A stretch of DNA of 64,000 nucleotides from assembly GCF_901000735.1 (NCBI RefSeq), contig NC_081544.1:35725235-35789234 (forward strand), given 5' to 3'. The DNA is from Corylus avellana (taxonomy: Eukaryota > Streptophyta > Magnoliopsida > Fagales > Betulaceae). Below are positions 13,521-23,667 of this stretch, piece by piece. Both the position numbers and the translations under genes were made by a program. Numbering within the stretch: position 1 is the stretch's first letter; each line of letters opens with the position of its first letter. A model generated the notes under the pieces. That model saw only the letters and a list, made by a program, of their open reading frames with translations, did no database searches and was not told the origin of the DNA.

Positions 13521-13656
13521 ACAAAATGCCAAAATTTTTCTAACTGAGAATGAAAAGAGCAAATAATAAGTTAAAGTATGGAACAAGGCAAATTAATTAC
13601 ATATTACATGAATTTCATCTCCATGCTTAGTTACTAACTTAAACATATAACATATT
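10813..13656. repeat. 2.84-kb inverted repeat with 1.3-kb arms
   Basis: The left arm (10813-12143) and right arm (12341-13656) are reverse complements over their full length with scattered substitutions and small indels, separated by a 197-bp unique spacer (12144-12340). Landmarks pair exactly: AATATGTTATATGTTTAAG at the left edge matches its complement at the right edge; a CT tract followed by a TA tract (about 10951-11004) is mirrored at about 13481-13520 as TA then GA; and GTGATTGCCTTTCTGAT before the spacer pairs with ATCAGAAAGGCAATCAC after it. The microsatellite lengths differ between arms. No protein-coding capacity was recognised in either arm. Part of the right arm recurs at 15494-15840. 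Confidence 0.9.
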
Positions 13657-13757
13657 GTCTAAATATATAACATATTGTCTAGTCGGCTGTTCAAGTACAA
13701 ACATCCACATGATCCATAAGATCCATGGTACTTTCTCAAAAAAATAATTACATCACA

Positions 13758-13806
13758 CTGGAAGCTGCATTGTGAGTGAAGTCTTGTGAGGGAGCTGCTA
13801 TGAGGA
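13758..13806 (+). repeat. short relic resembling the gypsy LTR found at 37-44 kb
   Basis: About 49 bp (GGAAGCTGCATTGTGAG, then GTCTTGTGAGGGAGCTGCT) closely resemble part of the chromovirus LTR near 44010-44056, with a few substitutions. This suggests an older, mostly lost insertion of the same family. The flanks do not match the LTR obviously, so only this core is claimed. Confidence 0.45.
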
Positions 13807-14147
13807 ATACATCGAAGCTCACCAGGAACCACCACCAGAAGGCCTTCCCAAAATAAGACCAAAATTATAATAAGAATACATTCAAGCAAGCAAAATTAGA
13901 CTCTACAAACTCTGCAGATAAGCCTTCAGCAACAAATCTGCTGGCAAATTCTACAAAGATACTAAAATCAAATTCACTTTTAGTGCAGATAAAATTTTCA
14001 AATAAAAGTAGGCAATTTTTTAAGATTAAACTGAACACTTATGCATCAATTTACTTACCTTAACTTGTTCATTTCGCTCGGCAACTCATCAAGTATCCAG
14101 TTCACTTTTGCTTTCTGAACCATACATAGAAACATATCTCTAAGGTT

Positions 14148-14857
14148 TTAGTCTTGAAGTGCTTTCATAGCTAACTCATAATATTCGTTTGGTAGGGCAT
14201 CACAAATCTGGTGTAGGTCTTTCATGGCTTCCGCAAGTAACTTATCATCATCTGTTAGGGTCGTCGGCACTGCTGCGTCAACCATGCTTTTCTCAGTCGG
14301 TGTTTTGAATTTTTTTGCTGGGTTGCTGCTGGTATCATCAAGGTTGACGTCGTCCATTGGTCGTTTTTCTCTGTGTCTGTTATCCAAAATCCTAGGCCCG
14401 CCGACGTTGTTGTGGGGTTCGTTTGCAAGAAGTACATTAAGCATATCGTAATTTTTACAGACTTGTTCATGAGTTCTGTCGGGAGATACCTGGACATGAA
14501 ATTCCAGTTGTAAGAAACAATTAAAAACTATTTGACCTGAAAAATTCTAGGAAAAATAAGAAAGAAAAGTTTTACCACCACAGCGGTCCTGATGTTCTCG
14601 ACATTGTAGCTGATTGTTCTCCCAGCATCAGCCAAATCTTTGGCTAACTTAAACTTGCTTTTCATTTGCTTAAACTTCTTAGTTAACTAAGTCATTCTTA
14701 GATTTGTTCTTCTAGTACGAAGTTTAATTTGTGGAAGTACTAGCTCCCATTCAAGATTACTACGGGTGATTGCTTCCCCCTTCGTCACTTCAAAAATAAT
14801 ATTTACTAAAATTTGTTCTTCTTCCGCGATCCAGACCGGATCTCTGTGACCAGCCAT
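14148..14857 (-). pseudogene. Myb/SANT-like domain protein relic (transposon-associated type)
   Basis: Two exons can be read on the minus strand: 14857-14576 and 14489-14148, with GT-AG borders and matching phase, giving a frame of about 207 codons. It starts MAGHRDPVWIAEEEQILVNI, which resembles the Myb/SANT-like domain of plant proteins related to Harbinger-associated Myb factors. It continues KKFKQMKSKFKLAKDLADAG, has a lysine-rich stretch PAKKFKTPTEKS, and ends with the helical tail ICDALPNEYYELAMKALQD. One in-frame TAG stop (14687-14689) falls right after the first domain, so the copy is probably dead unless the stop is an assembly error. An upstream in-frame ATG at 14917 is an alternative start. 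Its place among duplicated repeats fits a transposon origin. The family call is by pattern only. Confidence 0.55.
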
Positions 14858-14987
14858 GTGTGCGTGTGGGGCAGTGATTTTCAGGGTTTGAAAGGTGTTT
14901 GGGTAGTATGCATCCAAAAAGAGACGACTGAGATAAGAGAGAAAAAGTTATTCGATACTCTATCCCATTTATTTCATTTGGGTGATC

Positions 14988-16240
14988 ATGCAAAACATGT
15001 TAAAGGTTAAAGGTTTTTTTTTTTTTTTTTTGATAAATAAATATGTACGTATATCAATTTCAAAGGTTATTTGAGCACATTCGATTGCAAATAACAAGTG
15101 ATAACGAACCAAGATAAATATCTGAAAAATTCAAGCGATTGTTTTAATCTTTTTTTTTTTAATCAATTAGATATTATTGATTTCATTTCATCCTAATTAA
15201 ATATTTGTTATCTTGTATACAATATCTACGAAACTAAAGCTAGCAAGTTGGATTTAAGCAAAAACTTATTTGAAAATTTTAAACGTAACGCTTAAGAATT
15301 GCTTCATGTAATCCATATAACATTTGTTAGATCTCAATTTTGATGAGATCTTGTTGATATATTTTTTTTAATAAAAAAAAACTTACTTGTTATATTTTTG
15401 TAATATCTTTGCAATTTTTATTTTGTTTTTTACTTGTTATATTTTTTATGGAACTCAATTTTGATGAGATCCATAACAATTTTCGATACATGAGCATATC
15501 AAATAACAAATATAAAAAAGTTTATAAACAGAAATTTCGGGCCAATAAAAATTAAGTCGAACGAACTCAAAATGAGTTAAACGAAATTCCAAAACGTTCT
15601 TCTCAAAATATTATATCTACCTGTAAAATTTCAATTCAATTAGAGCATGTTAAGGAGACGAAACTAATCCAATAAAATGTCAAATATGACAGTATATCAA
15701 TCTCCATTACTATTTAATTTAACAAATTCTTCTATTATTTCATCTTGTTAAGGAGACAAAACTGACCCAGCAAGTTTAATCTACTATATGATCAGAGAAG
15801 AAAAAAGTTTATTTTAAGATTTAAAGCTAACATATAACTGTGTTTTGGTTGTTCAGGTGCAAAACATGTTAAAGGTCAAAAGTTTTTTTTTTTTTTTTTT
15901 TGACAAATAAATATGTACATATCTCAATTTCAAAGGTTACTTGAGCACATTTGATTGCAAAAAACAAATGATAACGAACCAAGGTAAATATCTGAAAAAT
16001 TCAACAATTATTTTAATCTTTTTTTTTTTTTAATCAATTAGATATCATTCATTTCATTTCATTCTAATTTAATATTTGTTATCTTGTAAAAATTCTAAAC
16101 ATAACCCTTGAGAATTGCTTCATGTAATTCATATAACATTTGTTGGGATATCAATTTTGATGAGATCTTGTTGATATATTTAAAAAAAAAAAAAAAAAAA
16201 AAAACTTATTTATAATATCTTTGCAATTTTTATTTTGTTT
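14988..16240. repeat. duplicated blocks A - B' - A'
   Basis: Block A (about 14988-15400) starts GCAAAACATGTTAAAGGT and is repeated directly as A' at about 15857-16240, both with a long T run followed by an AATAAATATGTAC stretch. Between them, 15494-15840 is a diverged copy of part of the right arm of the long palindrome (13044-13386), in the same orientation. A nested or stepwise duplication is implied. Confidence 0.7.
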
Positions 16241-16384
16241 TTTTATATATAATAGAAAAATTGGGGTATCTTAGGCATTTTTTTTAAAAAAAAAATTAAC
16301 GAAAAATTATAACGGAATGAGGTAATATTATAAGTTAAAAACTCGAGGGATTGAACTTTGAAGAATTGAAAATTGGTGAACTAA

Positions 16385-16560
16385 AGCTTATAAAGAACAA
16401 AATAGATTAAGAAAATATTCATCTAACATCATGTTTTCATGTTTTAAACTAGTTTGGTTGAGCCAAAAAGTCTGATCAAGAGACAAATATTTATCTGTGA
16501 ACATTGGATTAGTTTAAATTGTTTCGAGTGAGTAGGTCTCTTTCTTAAACATGCAGATAT
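16385..16560 (+). pseudogene. decayed fragment of the DUF493 gene (intron 3 end, exon 4, intron 4 start)
   Basis: This segment aligns to 5668-5842 of the DUF493 gene on the same strand: the intron tail (ATTAAGAAAATATTCAT), the exon body (ATCTGTGAACATTGGA, then TTGTTTCGAGTGAG) and the start of intron 4. The acceptor AG is changed, several codons are substituted, and the Gln codon at the exon end has become TAG. It is therefore a non-functional duplicated piece. The copied intron sequence shows that it came from DNA rather than from mRNA. Confidence 0.8.
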
Positions 16561-16692
16561 ATTAACATAAAAACCAGATATCAGTGAAAATTTAACGAAA
16601 AATCGGGGTATTTTGTTTATTTAAAAAAATAACAAAAAATCATATCGCTAAGCGATATAAACAAAGAATACATCATTGGAAGTGGATTCAAG

Positions 16693-16950
16693 GTGGTGAA
16701 GAAAATCATCAAGGACAAAATTTATTTAGAAAATTGTGTTCCAATTGTATTTAAGCAAGTACTTATTGATGAAAATGATCTTTGGCTATACATTTCAAAA
16801 ACATATCCAAAAGATGAGTATGCGGATGAGAAACTGACAATCGTAACAGCAAAAGAGTCTTTTGTTAATAACAATGCAAACATGATATCTCTATGGCTAG
16901 ATAGTATGTATGAATTTAATAAACAGTGTTTTCACAAATTTTATATATGA
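16693..16950 (+). CDS. unrecognised small reading frame, possibly an exon relic
   Basis: An 85-codon frame of ordinary amino-acid composition (MVKKIIKDKIYLENCVPIVF at the start, ESFVNNNANMISLWLDSMYE near the end) stands out from the AT-rich noise. I do not recognise a family. A second protein-like stretch, containing YELQPKEKVELLATYFKLRS, lies about 400 bp downstream (about 17390-17570) and ends in a stop. The two could be exons of one captured or decayed gene, but no splice model was confirmed. It directly follows the DUF493 fragment. Confidence 0.2.
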   Translation: MVKKIIKDKIYLENCVPIVFKQVLIDENDLWLYISKTYPKDEYADEKLTIVTAKESFVNNNANMISLWLDSMYEFNKQCFHKFYI

Positions 16951-18954
16951 CAGTATACCAATATTTAATAATATTCAATCTATCAATTTGCTTCACTATT
17001 CTATCATGTTAGCTTTTCAATGAATGCAATGAAAGTATACTAATACAATAAATTCATAGGGCAAGAGCTCCATGATAAGAGATAAGTATCTTGAATTTAA
17101 AATTATTTAAAGTAAATTATAATGAACTGAGTTTAATTTAAAAACAAGTTTTGACATTTCTAGGTTGAATAAACTATTATTCAATTTGCAAGCATTTTGT
17201 CAATTAGCTGCTATATTACCGATTTGTTCCACACAGGTTTGTTTCATGAAATTAAATATTTAAGAGAGACAAGATCATCATTGTTTAAAATAGAGTATTG
17301 TTTGTATAAAGATTGATAAGTTTTCTCATATTTTTCATTGTTTCATTAAATATCAGGAGTTAGCAGTAAGTTAGTCATCCAATGCTACAATTACTCCAAT
17401 GAACATCGATATGAGCTGCAACCTAAGGAAAAAGTTGAGCTTCTAGCAACCTACTTTAAGTTGAGAAGTTGTGAGTTTAGCGATAGTGTACTCGTTGCTA
17501 GTATAATGACTAATGAGCCATGTTTATTTTTTACAAGTCGCCATTTGGAAAAGATAAAACGAGAAGTATAAAAAAGGTAATAGTTTTTTGTTGTTGGTTA
17601 TAGAAATTTTTTATCAACTTATAAAATCAAATCTATTTTCATATCTAAAAAAGATTGATGAATTAAACTTTGAAATTTGCTTGAAAAACACTAAAACACA
17701 AAGATGATGACATGTCAATTATGGTATGTTGAAGCTACTCTCTTTTATCGATTATGTTATAATTTTATGAAATTATTATTGGGTGACCTGGCTTGAATCA
17801 TAAACATGACCTGGATCATAAACCTATTATTTAGAACATACAAATCATCATTTTTTTTTTTCCATACAAATCATCATTTTTTTATTATTATTATTTTTTT
17901 CTTTTGTGTCCAATATTGTGACAAAATGTGTCCGATTTCCGGTCCATAACAATTTATATAAACACTTTTTTTGGCTTGAATCTCTATATGCACCTACCAA
18001 TCACTAGTCACCGTCCATTTTTGTAGAAAATGCATTTTTCGAACCGCAAGCTGAAAATGGTATCTCATATCAGACTTTTTTTCAAAATCTCCAAATAGAC
18101 CAAATCCCATGAGAAAACATACGAGAATGATTAGCACAAGTACTTTTTCATCGTTCTAGTAAAAACAATTCAAACTAAAGACATAAATTTGCTACAAACT
18201 ACTTTGTAGATAATTTATACAAACTCATATAATAAAATGACAATTGTCCATTAACTATTCAAAAAATATGTGAAAAATATGTGTTAATAAAAAATCATAT
18301 ACTTCTCACTTGTTAAGGAACACATGTTACTTTTTTTAATAAATCAGTTTGTAGCAAATTTTTATTCCGAACTAAAAGTTTTATTGAAAGGCCAATGTTT
18401 TGCCCAAATTATCTAAATATAGTACATACGTGCAGTATACAAATAAAATAGAAAAGAAAAACCCATTTTTCAAGTATAGTAGTTTGTTAAGGGTATTATA
18501 ATTTTGGTTACAAAATTTTTTAGGTGTTCATAATTAATAAAATAATTTTTTTAAAAAAAATGTTTAGCTTATCCTTTAAACATTTTTCTTTGAAGTAATA
18601 AGTAACTAATGCATTACAATATTACTTGTCACTTCAACCTGATCATCTCATGAGTAAGAAAGACCAATAGATATGTAGACATACTTAGAAATTCATTTTA
18701 TGTCGCTCTAAGAATAACATGAATATTAAAATTACTAATTACTCAAAATTTCACTCCCCATTTCATGAATTATAGTCATAAATTTGACTTAAAATAGACT
18801 TAGATTCTCTCAATGCTGCAACCTTTTATTAAATACCGTAGCTAATTCTATTTCATTAAATAATATATAGTCTCTACAAAAGTAGACAACAAATACGACG
18901 GTAACAACAGTGACCACCAATTCCCCCCACCCCTCAAGCAGCCCTCTATGCATT
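16951..18954. other. gene-free AT-rich DNA
   Basis: Apart from the possible exon relic at 17390-17570, nothing is recognisable. A short direct repeat (CATACAAATCATCATTTTTT) occurs twice near 17838-17882. The 3' untranslated region of the GXM gene should lie just below 18955. Confidence 0.4.
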
Positions 18955-19827
18955 CTAGCAAAAGCTAGCACCGTTGCTAGCACCATCGCTCACGTTAGCC
19001 ACAGACGGTATCTCAAAGTGCCAAAGCCTCCCTACGGCCTTGATCAGGTTCTTCCTGCACAGGAACTCCTCCGCGTACACCTTCTCCACCTTCCGATCAA
19101 CATCGTGGAGGAACACATGAGTCGCACCGGATCCCTTCCTGTTCCTCGCCATCACGGCCGCCGAGAATATAGCGCCCATCCGACCTGGCGCCTCTGCGAA
19201 GTACCCACGCGGTGCGTCGATCATGATCAGGTCCCACTCCTTCTCATAAACCTCGTCTGGCAAGTTGTCCAGGGCCAACGCGCATTGTGTATTGCCACGG
19301 AGGACCCCATTCGACGACGAGCACTGCGGCTCCGACCGGTAGGAGGATAGCAGCTCATCGGCCTGGGAGAGCTGCGTCCGGTATGGGACCGTGTGGGCCC
19401 GGAGGTACGGCGCGTCCTTGAGGACGGTTTGGACCCACTTGGGATCCTCCTCGAGGAATAGCGTGGTGCCATGTGGGTTGAGCGAGGTCCACATGAGTGA
19501 GTCGTGGCCAAGCCCGAAGACGAGGAAGTTGCAGGGGGCGCGTGACTTGAGGATCTCGAAGGAGACCGTGATCTCACCCAGCGACTGCTGTGGTACCACC
19601 CGTGACGTGGCGTAGTGGATGATGGCTTCGAGCTGGGTCGGCGTGGGCGAGTAGTTGGCCACGGCACAGCTTCTAGAGCCGCCGCCTGCGAGTGAGCAAA
19701 GTAGGGAAGTCTCCCTAATTGGACCGTATCCGATGAAGCTGGAGACGAGTAGCATGCCGCCGATTAGACCGGCCAGGGCCACGCCAATGAGAAATGCCTT
19801 CTCCGGTAACGAACGACGACTCTTCAT
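18955..19827 (-). CDS. GXM: glucuronoxylan 4-O-methyltransferase (DUF579)
   Basis: A single-exon frame of 290 residues, full length for the family. Residues 11-33 form one membrane segment (signal anchor), expected for a type II Golgi protein. The methyltransferase region includes FGLGHDSLMW (104-113, S-adenosylmethionine-binding loop), LFLEEDPKWVQTVLKDAP (123-140), DLIMIDAPRGYFAEAPGRM (199-217) and THVFLHDVDRKVEK (236-249). Known GXM enzymes transfer a methyl group from S-adenosylmethionine to O-4 of glucuronic acid side chains on xylan during secondary-wall formation. Sequence alone cannot tell GXM1, 2 and 3 orthologues apart. The relatives IRX15/IRX15-L share DUF579 but are less similar in these motifs, from memory. 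The gene is clearly more GC-rich than its flanks. Stop at 18955. Confidence 0.92.
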   Translation of the reverse strand: MKSRRSLPEKAFLIGVALAGLIGGMLLVSSFIGYGPIRETSLLCSLAGGGSRSCAVANYSPTPTQLEAIIHYATSRVVPQQSLGEITVSFEILKSRAPCNFLVFGLGHDSLMWTSLNPHGTTLFLEEDPKWVQTVLKDAPYLRAHTVPYRTQLSQADELLSSYRSEPQCSSSNGVLRGNTQCALALDNLPDEVYEKEWDLIMIDAPRGYFAEAPGRMGAIFSAAVMARNRKGSGATHVFLHDVDRKVEKVYAEEFLCRKNLIKAVGRLWHFEIPSVANVSDGASNGASFC

Positions 19828-21185
19828 GCTTTCCCGTTACTTTGGTATGGGAGGTGAAGAAAATAATAAAATGACATTTCAGGAAAGAATTGTAATATAG
19901 AATGAGACAAATATACCCTTGCAATTCGGACTGGCGCACACCTTTCAAAGGGTGTTTTTTTAATTTTATTTTTATATTCAATATGGAAAAGGAGAAAAGG
20001 TTCGTTTCAAAGGGCTTTGATTTTTTCTTCTTTTACTGGTTTTCGGTGCGAAAGGTCATCATGTCCGACAAGTTCACGTTGGGACGGATACTTGGAATCT
20101 TTTGGGGGGTCTTCAATGTCTAATTCCTTATCTTGAAATACCACGTGGACTGTCTAGAGTCTCGTATCCCAAATTCCTAGCGGGTTGTAGTTTGATTTTT
20201 TCCAACATAAAATTCCAAATAAATCCAGAAAGTCATAAATGGAGGTTGATTTGTCTCAATTTGTTAATTATGATATGACGTAAAAATAAAAAATAATTTT
20301 TGAATATTTTATGATTGGAATTATTTATTAATATTTTTAATTTAAAAAGAGAAAACAAGAAAATAGGAAAACAGTTTTATCAAATGAAGAACAATAGATT
20401 TATGCCTAATTAAAGCATTTATTTATTCAGTGAGGTGAGGCTAAACCGTTTGGGTCAAGTATTAAAGATGAGAACCAATGGAAGTCACAACCTACTCGCA
20501 CTTACTTGAGTTAACTAGTTAAGTTTGTTGTGTTATATAAAAGATTATGAAAATGAAACCAAGCACTTGTAAAATATGATTATTATCATACTTAATATGC
20601 ATATTGATATGAAAATCAAACAATAGAAATATTAAATATACCATTTTTGATAACGTCTTGGGATGTTTCACAAGTCTTCCAAGGGCCCAATACTAGCTCA
20701 ACGTCAATCCTTTACTTCCGATTTCTAAAACCCATCAAGTATGAGAACGACAGTCCAAAGCCACTCGTACTGAAGTTGATAACTTGGGCTAGACGTTCAG
20801 ATGACAATATCCCAAGTCGTCCACCTTTTCAACCCGTCAATTGCGATATCTAGAAGCCACTTAAGGTCACTGGCGGGCTGGCGGCTAACTGAGCGTTGTC
20901 ATCATGTCATGGGCAGGGGTTGACCCTGACACGTATCTTCCTGTTGAGATGGGATCATGGATCAGAGGAGTGGCCCAAAGCAAATAAAAGATAAGAATCA
21001 TACAAATGGGCCAATTTAGGTCCAATAGGACTTTTTTTTTTTTTTTTTTAATTTTATTTTAACAATGCCCACACACATTTTCGTATATTCAATGATGTTA
21101 AATGAGTCCAACTCAAATAACTTTTGCTATCCATGTCTTAGATTTAGTCTGCTATCCGTATCTTAAATTTAGTCTGATCAAAGTT
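19828..21185. other. GXM upstream region and gene-free DNA
   Basis: The GXM promoter should occupy roughly 19830-20500. I see no certain TATA box; an AT-rich stretch near 19890 is a weak candidate. The GC-richer segment 20640-20960 contains a short frame without known relatives. A T run follows near 21030-21049. Confidence 0.4.
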
Positions 21186-21393
21186 GTAACACATCAGTCC
21201 CATATTAGGAATATAAGAAAAAGCTTACATAGAGTGGGTAGTTTACAAAGATAATTATAGGTGTTAAGTCTCACATTGTCTAGTTACTAGGTAAAAATAA
21301 GCTTTATAATAAATTCTAAGGAAGCTCCAAATTGACTAGTCCTTTTGGGGTGATAGCGCAGATGTGGCTAGCGCTTTTCCCTAGGTCGTTACA
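21186..21393. mobile_element. solo LTR of a small (TRIM-like) retrotransposon
   Basis: The segment begins TGTAAC and ends GTTACA, a perfect 6-bp terminal inverted repeat with TG...CA ends. It is 208 bp long and contains the phrases TCTCACATTG and TGACTAGTCC, similar to the TRIM LTRs at 49351. The flanking pentamers AAAGT (21181-21185) and AGAGT (21394-21398) differ at one position and are a plausible aged target duplication. No primer-binding site follows, so a solo LTR is the simplest reading. Confidence 0.55.
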
Positions 21394-21961
21394 AGAGTAA
21401 ATATGTTATTTAACTGTATTAGTACATGAGTTAGCGAAAAATTGAAGTTATAGATAGCACATGATTGTAATAATTATATATGGGTTAGCGAAAGATTGAT
21501 GTCATAGATAGCACCTGATTGTAAGAATTTTTGTTTGTATCTATAACTTTGTAACTTCATAGCATGTGGCTATAATTTTTGCAGAGCTTCATACTTTGTG
21601 CTATAAGAGCTTTATGCTCGTGATATTTAATCAATTAAATTCTCAGATTTTCGTTAAAAAAAAATTCGCTCGACACGATTTAAATTTGGATAAATGATGT
21701 GAAACTTATTCATTGTAAATGATTAAAACAATTAATTAAAATAAATGATACAAGTACAAATGAATAAGTTCCACATCATGTTGGTTTACTTCTCTTTATA
21801 AAAATTTTAATATCCCTAACATTTCTCTTAAGCTAGTAAACAATACTTGTATAATTTCAACTTGATTTGTTAAACTCATGTGAGGTCATATATATTTGTG
21901 ACGTAAAGGATTGCTCATCAATTTTTTTTTTATTATTTTTTTAGAAAATAATATTGACCTA

Positions 21962-22575
21962 TAACTTCATTATTTTTTGATCCCTATGATTTACTTTTTA
22001 TCATAAAAGGTCTCTTTGGTTTGCTTAAAGACGAAAATGGTCCCTTCATCAAAATTTCGTCCAAATTTAATGGAATGCCCCATCAGCACCAATCACGGTT
22101 TGAGATGTGTCTATATAATTAATTAAAAAATAAAATATTTTTTTTCAAAAAAAAATTAAAAACATTAAAAAATATTAAAAAATTATATACCAAGGGCCAT
22201 GGGGGTGGTTCGGCCACCTTCAAATTGGTCGGTCTGACTCATTTGGGGGTGGCCGAACCACCCCATGGCCAAAGACTACCCTCAAATGGCCAAAGCCACC
22301 CTCAAATTATTATTATTATTATTTTTAATTTAATTAAATATAATTTTTTTAAAGTTTTTAATTTTTTTTAAAATTAATTAATTAATTGTGTGAACACGTG
22401 TTAAGCCGTGATTAGTGCTGACGTAGCGTCTGTCAAATTTTGGATGAAATTTTGACAGATGGATCATCTTCGTCTTTAGGCAAACCAAAAGGATATCCTA
22501 TAATAAAAAGTAAACCTTAAAGGTCAAAAAATAAAGAAATTAAACCATATGATTGAATAAAGTATTTAGCCCTAA
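21962..22575. mobile_element. foldback/MULE-like MITE with nested palindrome
   Basis: Arms of more than 100 bp at each end are imperfect reverse complements: the left includes TTTGGTTTGCTTAAAGACGA and the right TCGTCTTTAGGCAAACCAAA. Inside, a second inverted pair built on GGTGGTTCGGCCACC (about 22202-22221) and GGTGGCCGAACCACC (about 22248-22262) forms a GC-rich hairpin in an otherwise AT-rich element. There is no coding capacity. Ends are approximate and a target duplication was not resolved. Confidence 0.65.
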
Positions 22576-22602
22576 TAGATATTAGTATTAACATATCTAT
22601 GC

Positions 22603-22638
<36 letters not shown>
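22603..22638. repeat. (AAT)n microsatellite
   Basis: About a dozen uninterrupted ATA/AAT units. The surrounding 22576-23600 holds no recognisable gene and grades into the LTPG promoter. Confidence 0.9.
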
Positions 22639-22639
<1 letters not shown>

Positions 22640-23605
22640 TAGAATAATATATTAATTTATGTAAATTCTATAATTTTATAGTGTAAAATTAATCTTAATT
22701 TGCTTGGTAAAAAAAATATAAAATATAGCTTGAGCTCATCTTGTTTAATTAAACTAGCTAAACTCAAATAAAAAGCGAATTTAATTGATTTTTGTGGAGC
22801 GGAGTTTTAACAAATTTAAAATAGGATTGAATCGGGTAGGATCGATTTCTACACCAGAAGGAGTCAAGTCGAATTTAAATATATATTTTTATGTGTAATT
22901 TTAAAAATTATACTTTTATGTGAAATTATTTCATTGTGCTGAAGTAAGAGCGTAAATAAGCCTGAATTAGTCTTTATTTAAAAAATTAAAAATAAATTAA
23001 CACTATCTCCTCAACCGTATAAAACAGTGGTGATATAAAAATATATAATTTATGGCATTAATGATGTTTTATTATATTTACTCAAGTCGATTACTCAAAC
23101 GTCAAATCTATGTCTAGTGGCCACACTAATCGAGGACGTCACTTTCTCATCCGTTTATCTCCGTTCAATTATCTGTATGTTTAATCGCAGCCGTCCATGC
23201 TTTGAAATCACAAGCCCCACATCAACAAGAACTTCTATTCGTTTCTCGGTAAAATCAATCGGAGCTTTGAATGATACATGCACATATCACAGCTGCCACG
23301 TCGCGCCTAGTGCGAAACGTGTTCGGGTAAAGCTGAACCTCATTTATGGCAATAGTCCTCTTCTACAACCGTCAGCTTGTTCCATTGGACAATTAATTGC
23401 AGCCCAACAACCCAAATGGGCTTCCATTTAGACCTCGGCTGTGCCACCCTGTCTAATTTTGCTGGGACTGCTATACAAATATCTGAACCGTCCAATGCGA
23501 AGCGGCGCAGACGGGTCGGCCCAGATGCAATTAAAACCTCTGCTTCACTCTGCTGCTTGCCATCAATAGCCACCCACCTATCTCCAACCGTTCTGCGCCC
23601 GTTGT

Positions 23606-23612
23606 TATATAG
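23606..23612 (+). promoter_or_regulatory. TATA box of the LTPG gene
   Basis: TATATAG lies 62 bp upstream of the chosen start codon at 23668. Transcription about 30 bp downstream would begin near 23636, past the in-frame ATG at 23629, which argues against that earlier ATG as the start. Confidence 0.5.
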
Positions 23613-23667
23613 CAAAGCCCCGCTGGAGATGTTCATGCGTTCAAAGAGACCCAAGAGGATAAGCAAA

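Noticed and set aside
18910..19350. Plus-strand frame of 146 codons across the GXM gene
   Set aside because: Antisense shadow of the GC-rich GXM coding sequence, which has complete family motifs on the minus strand.
23377..23667. Longer N-terminus for the LTPG gene
   Set aside because: Upstream in-frame codons precede the TATA box or lie too close to it, and would bury the signal peptide.
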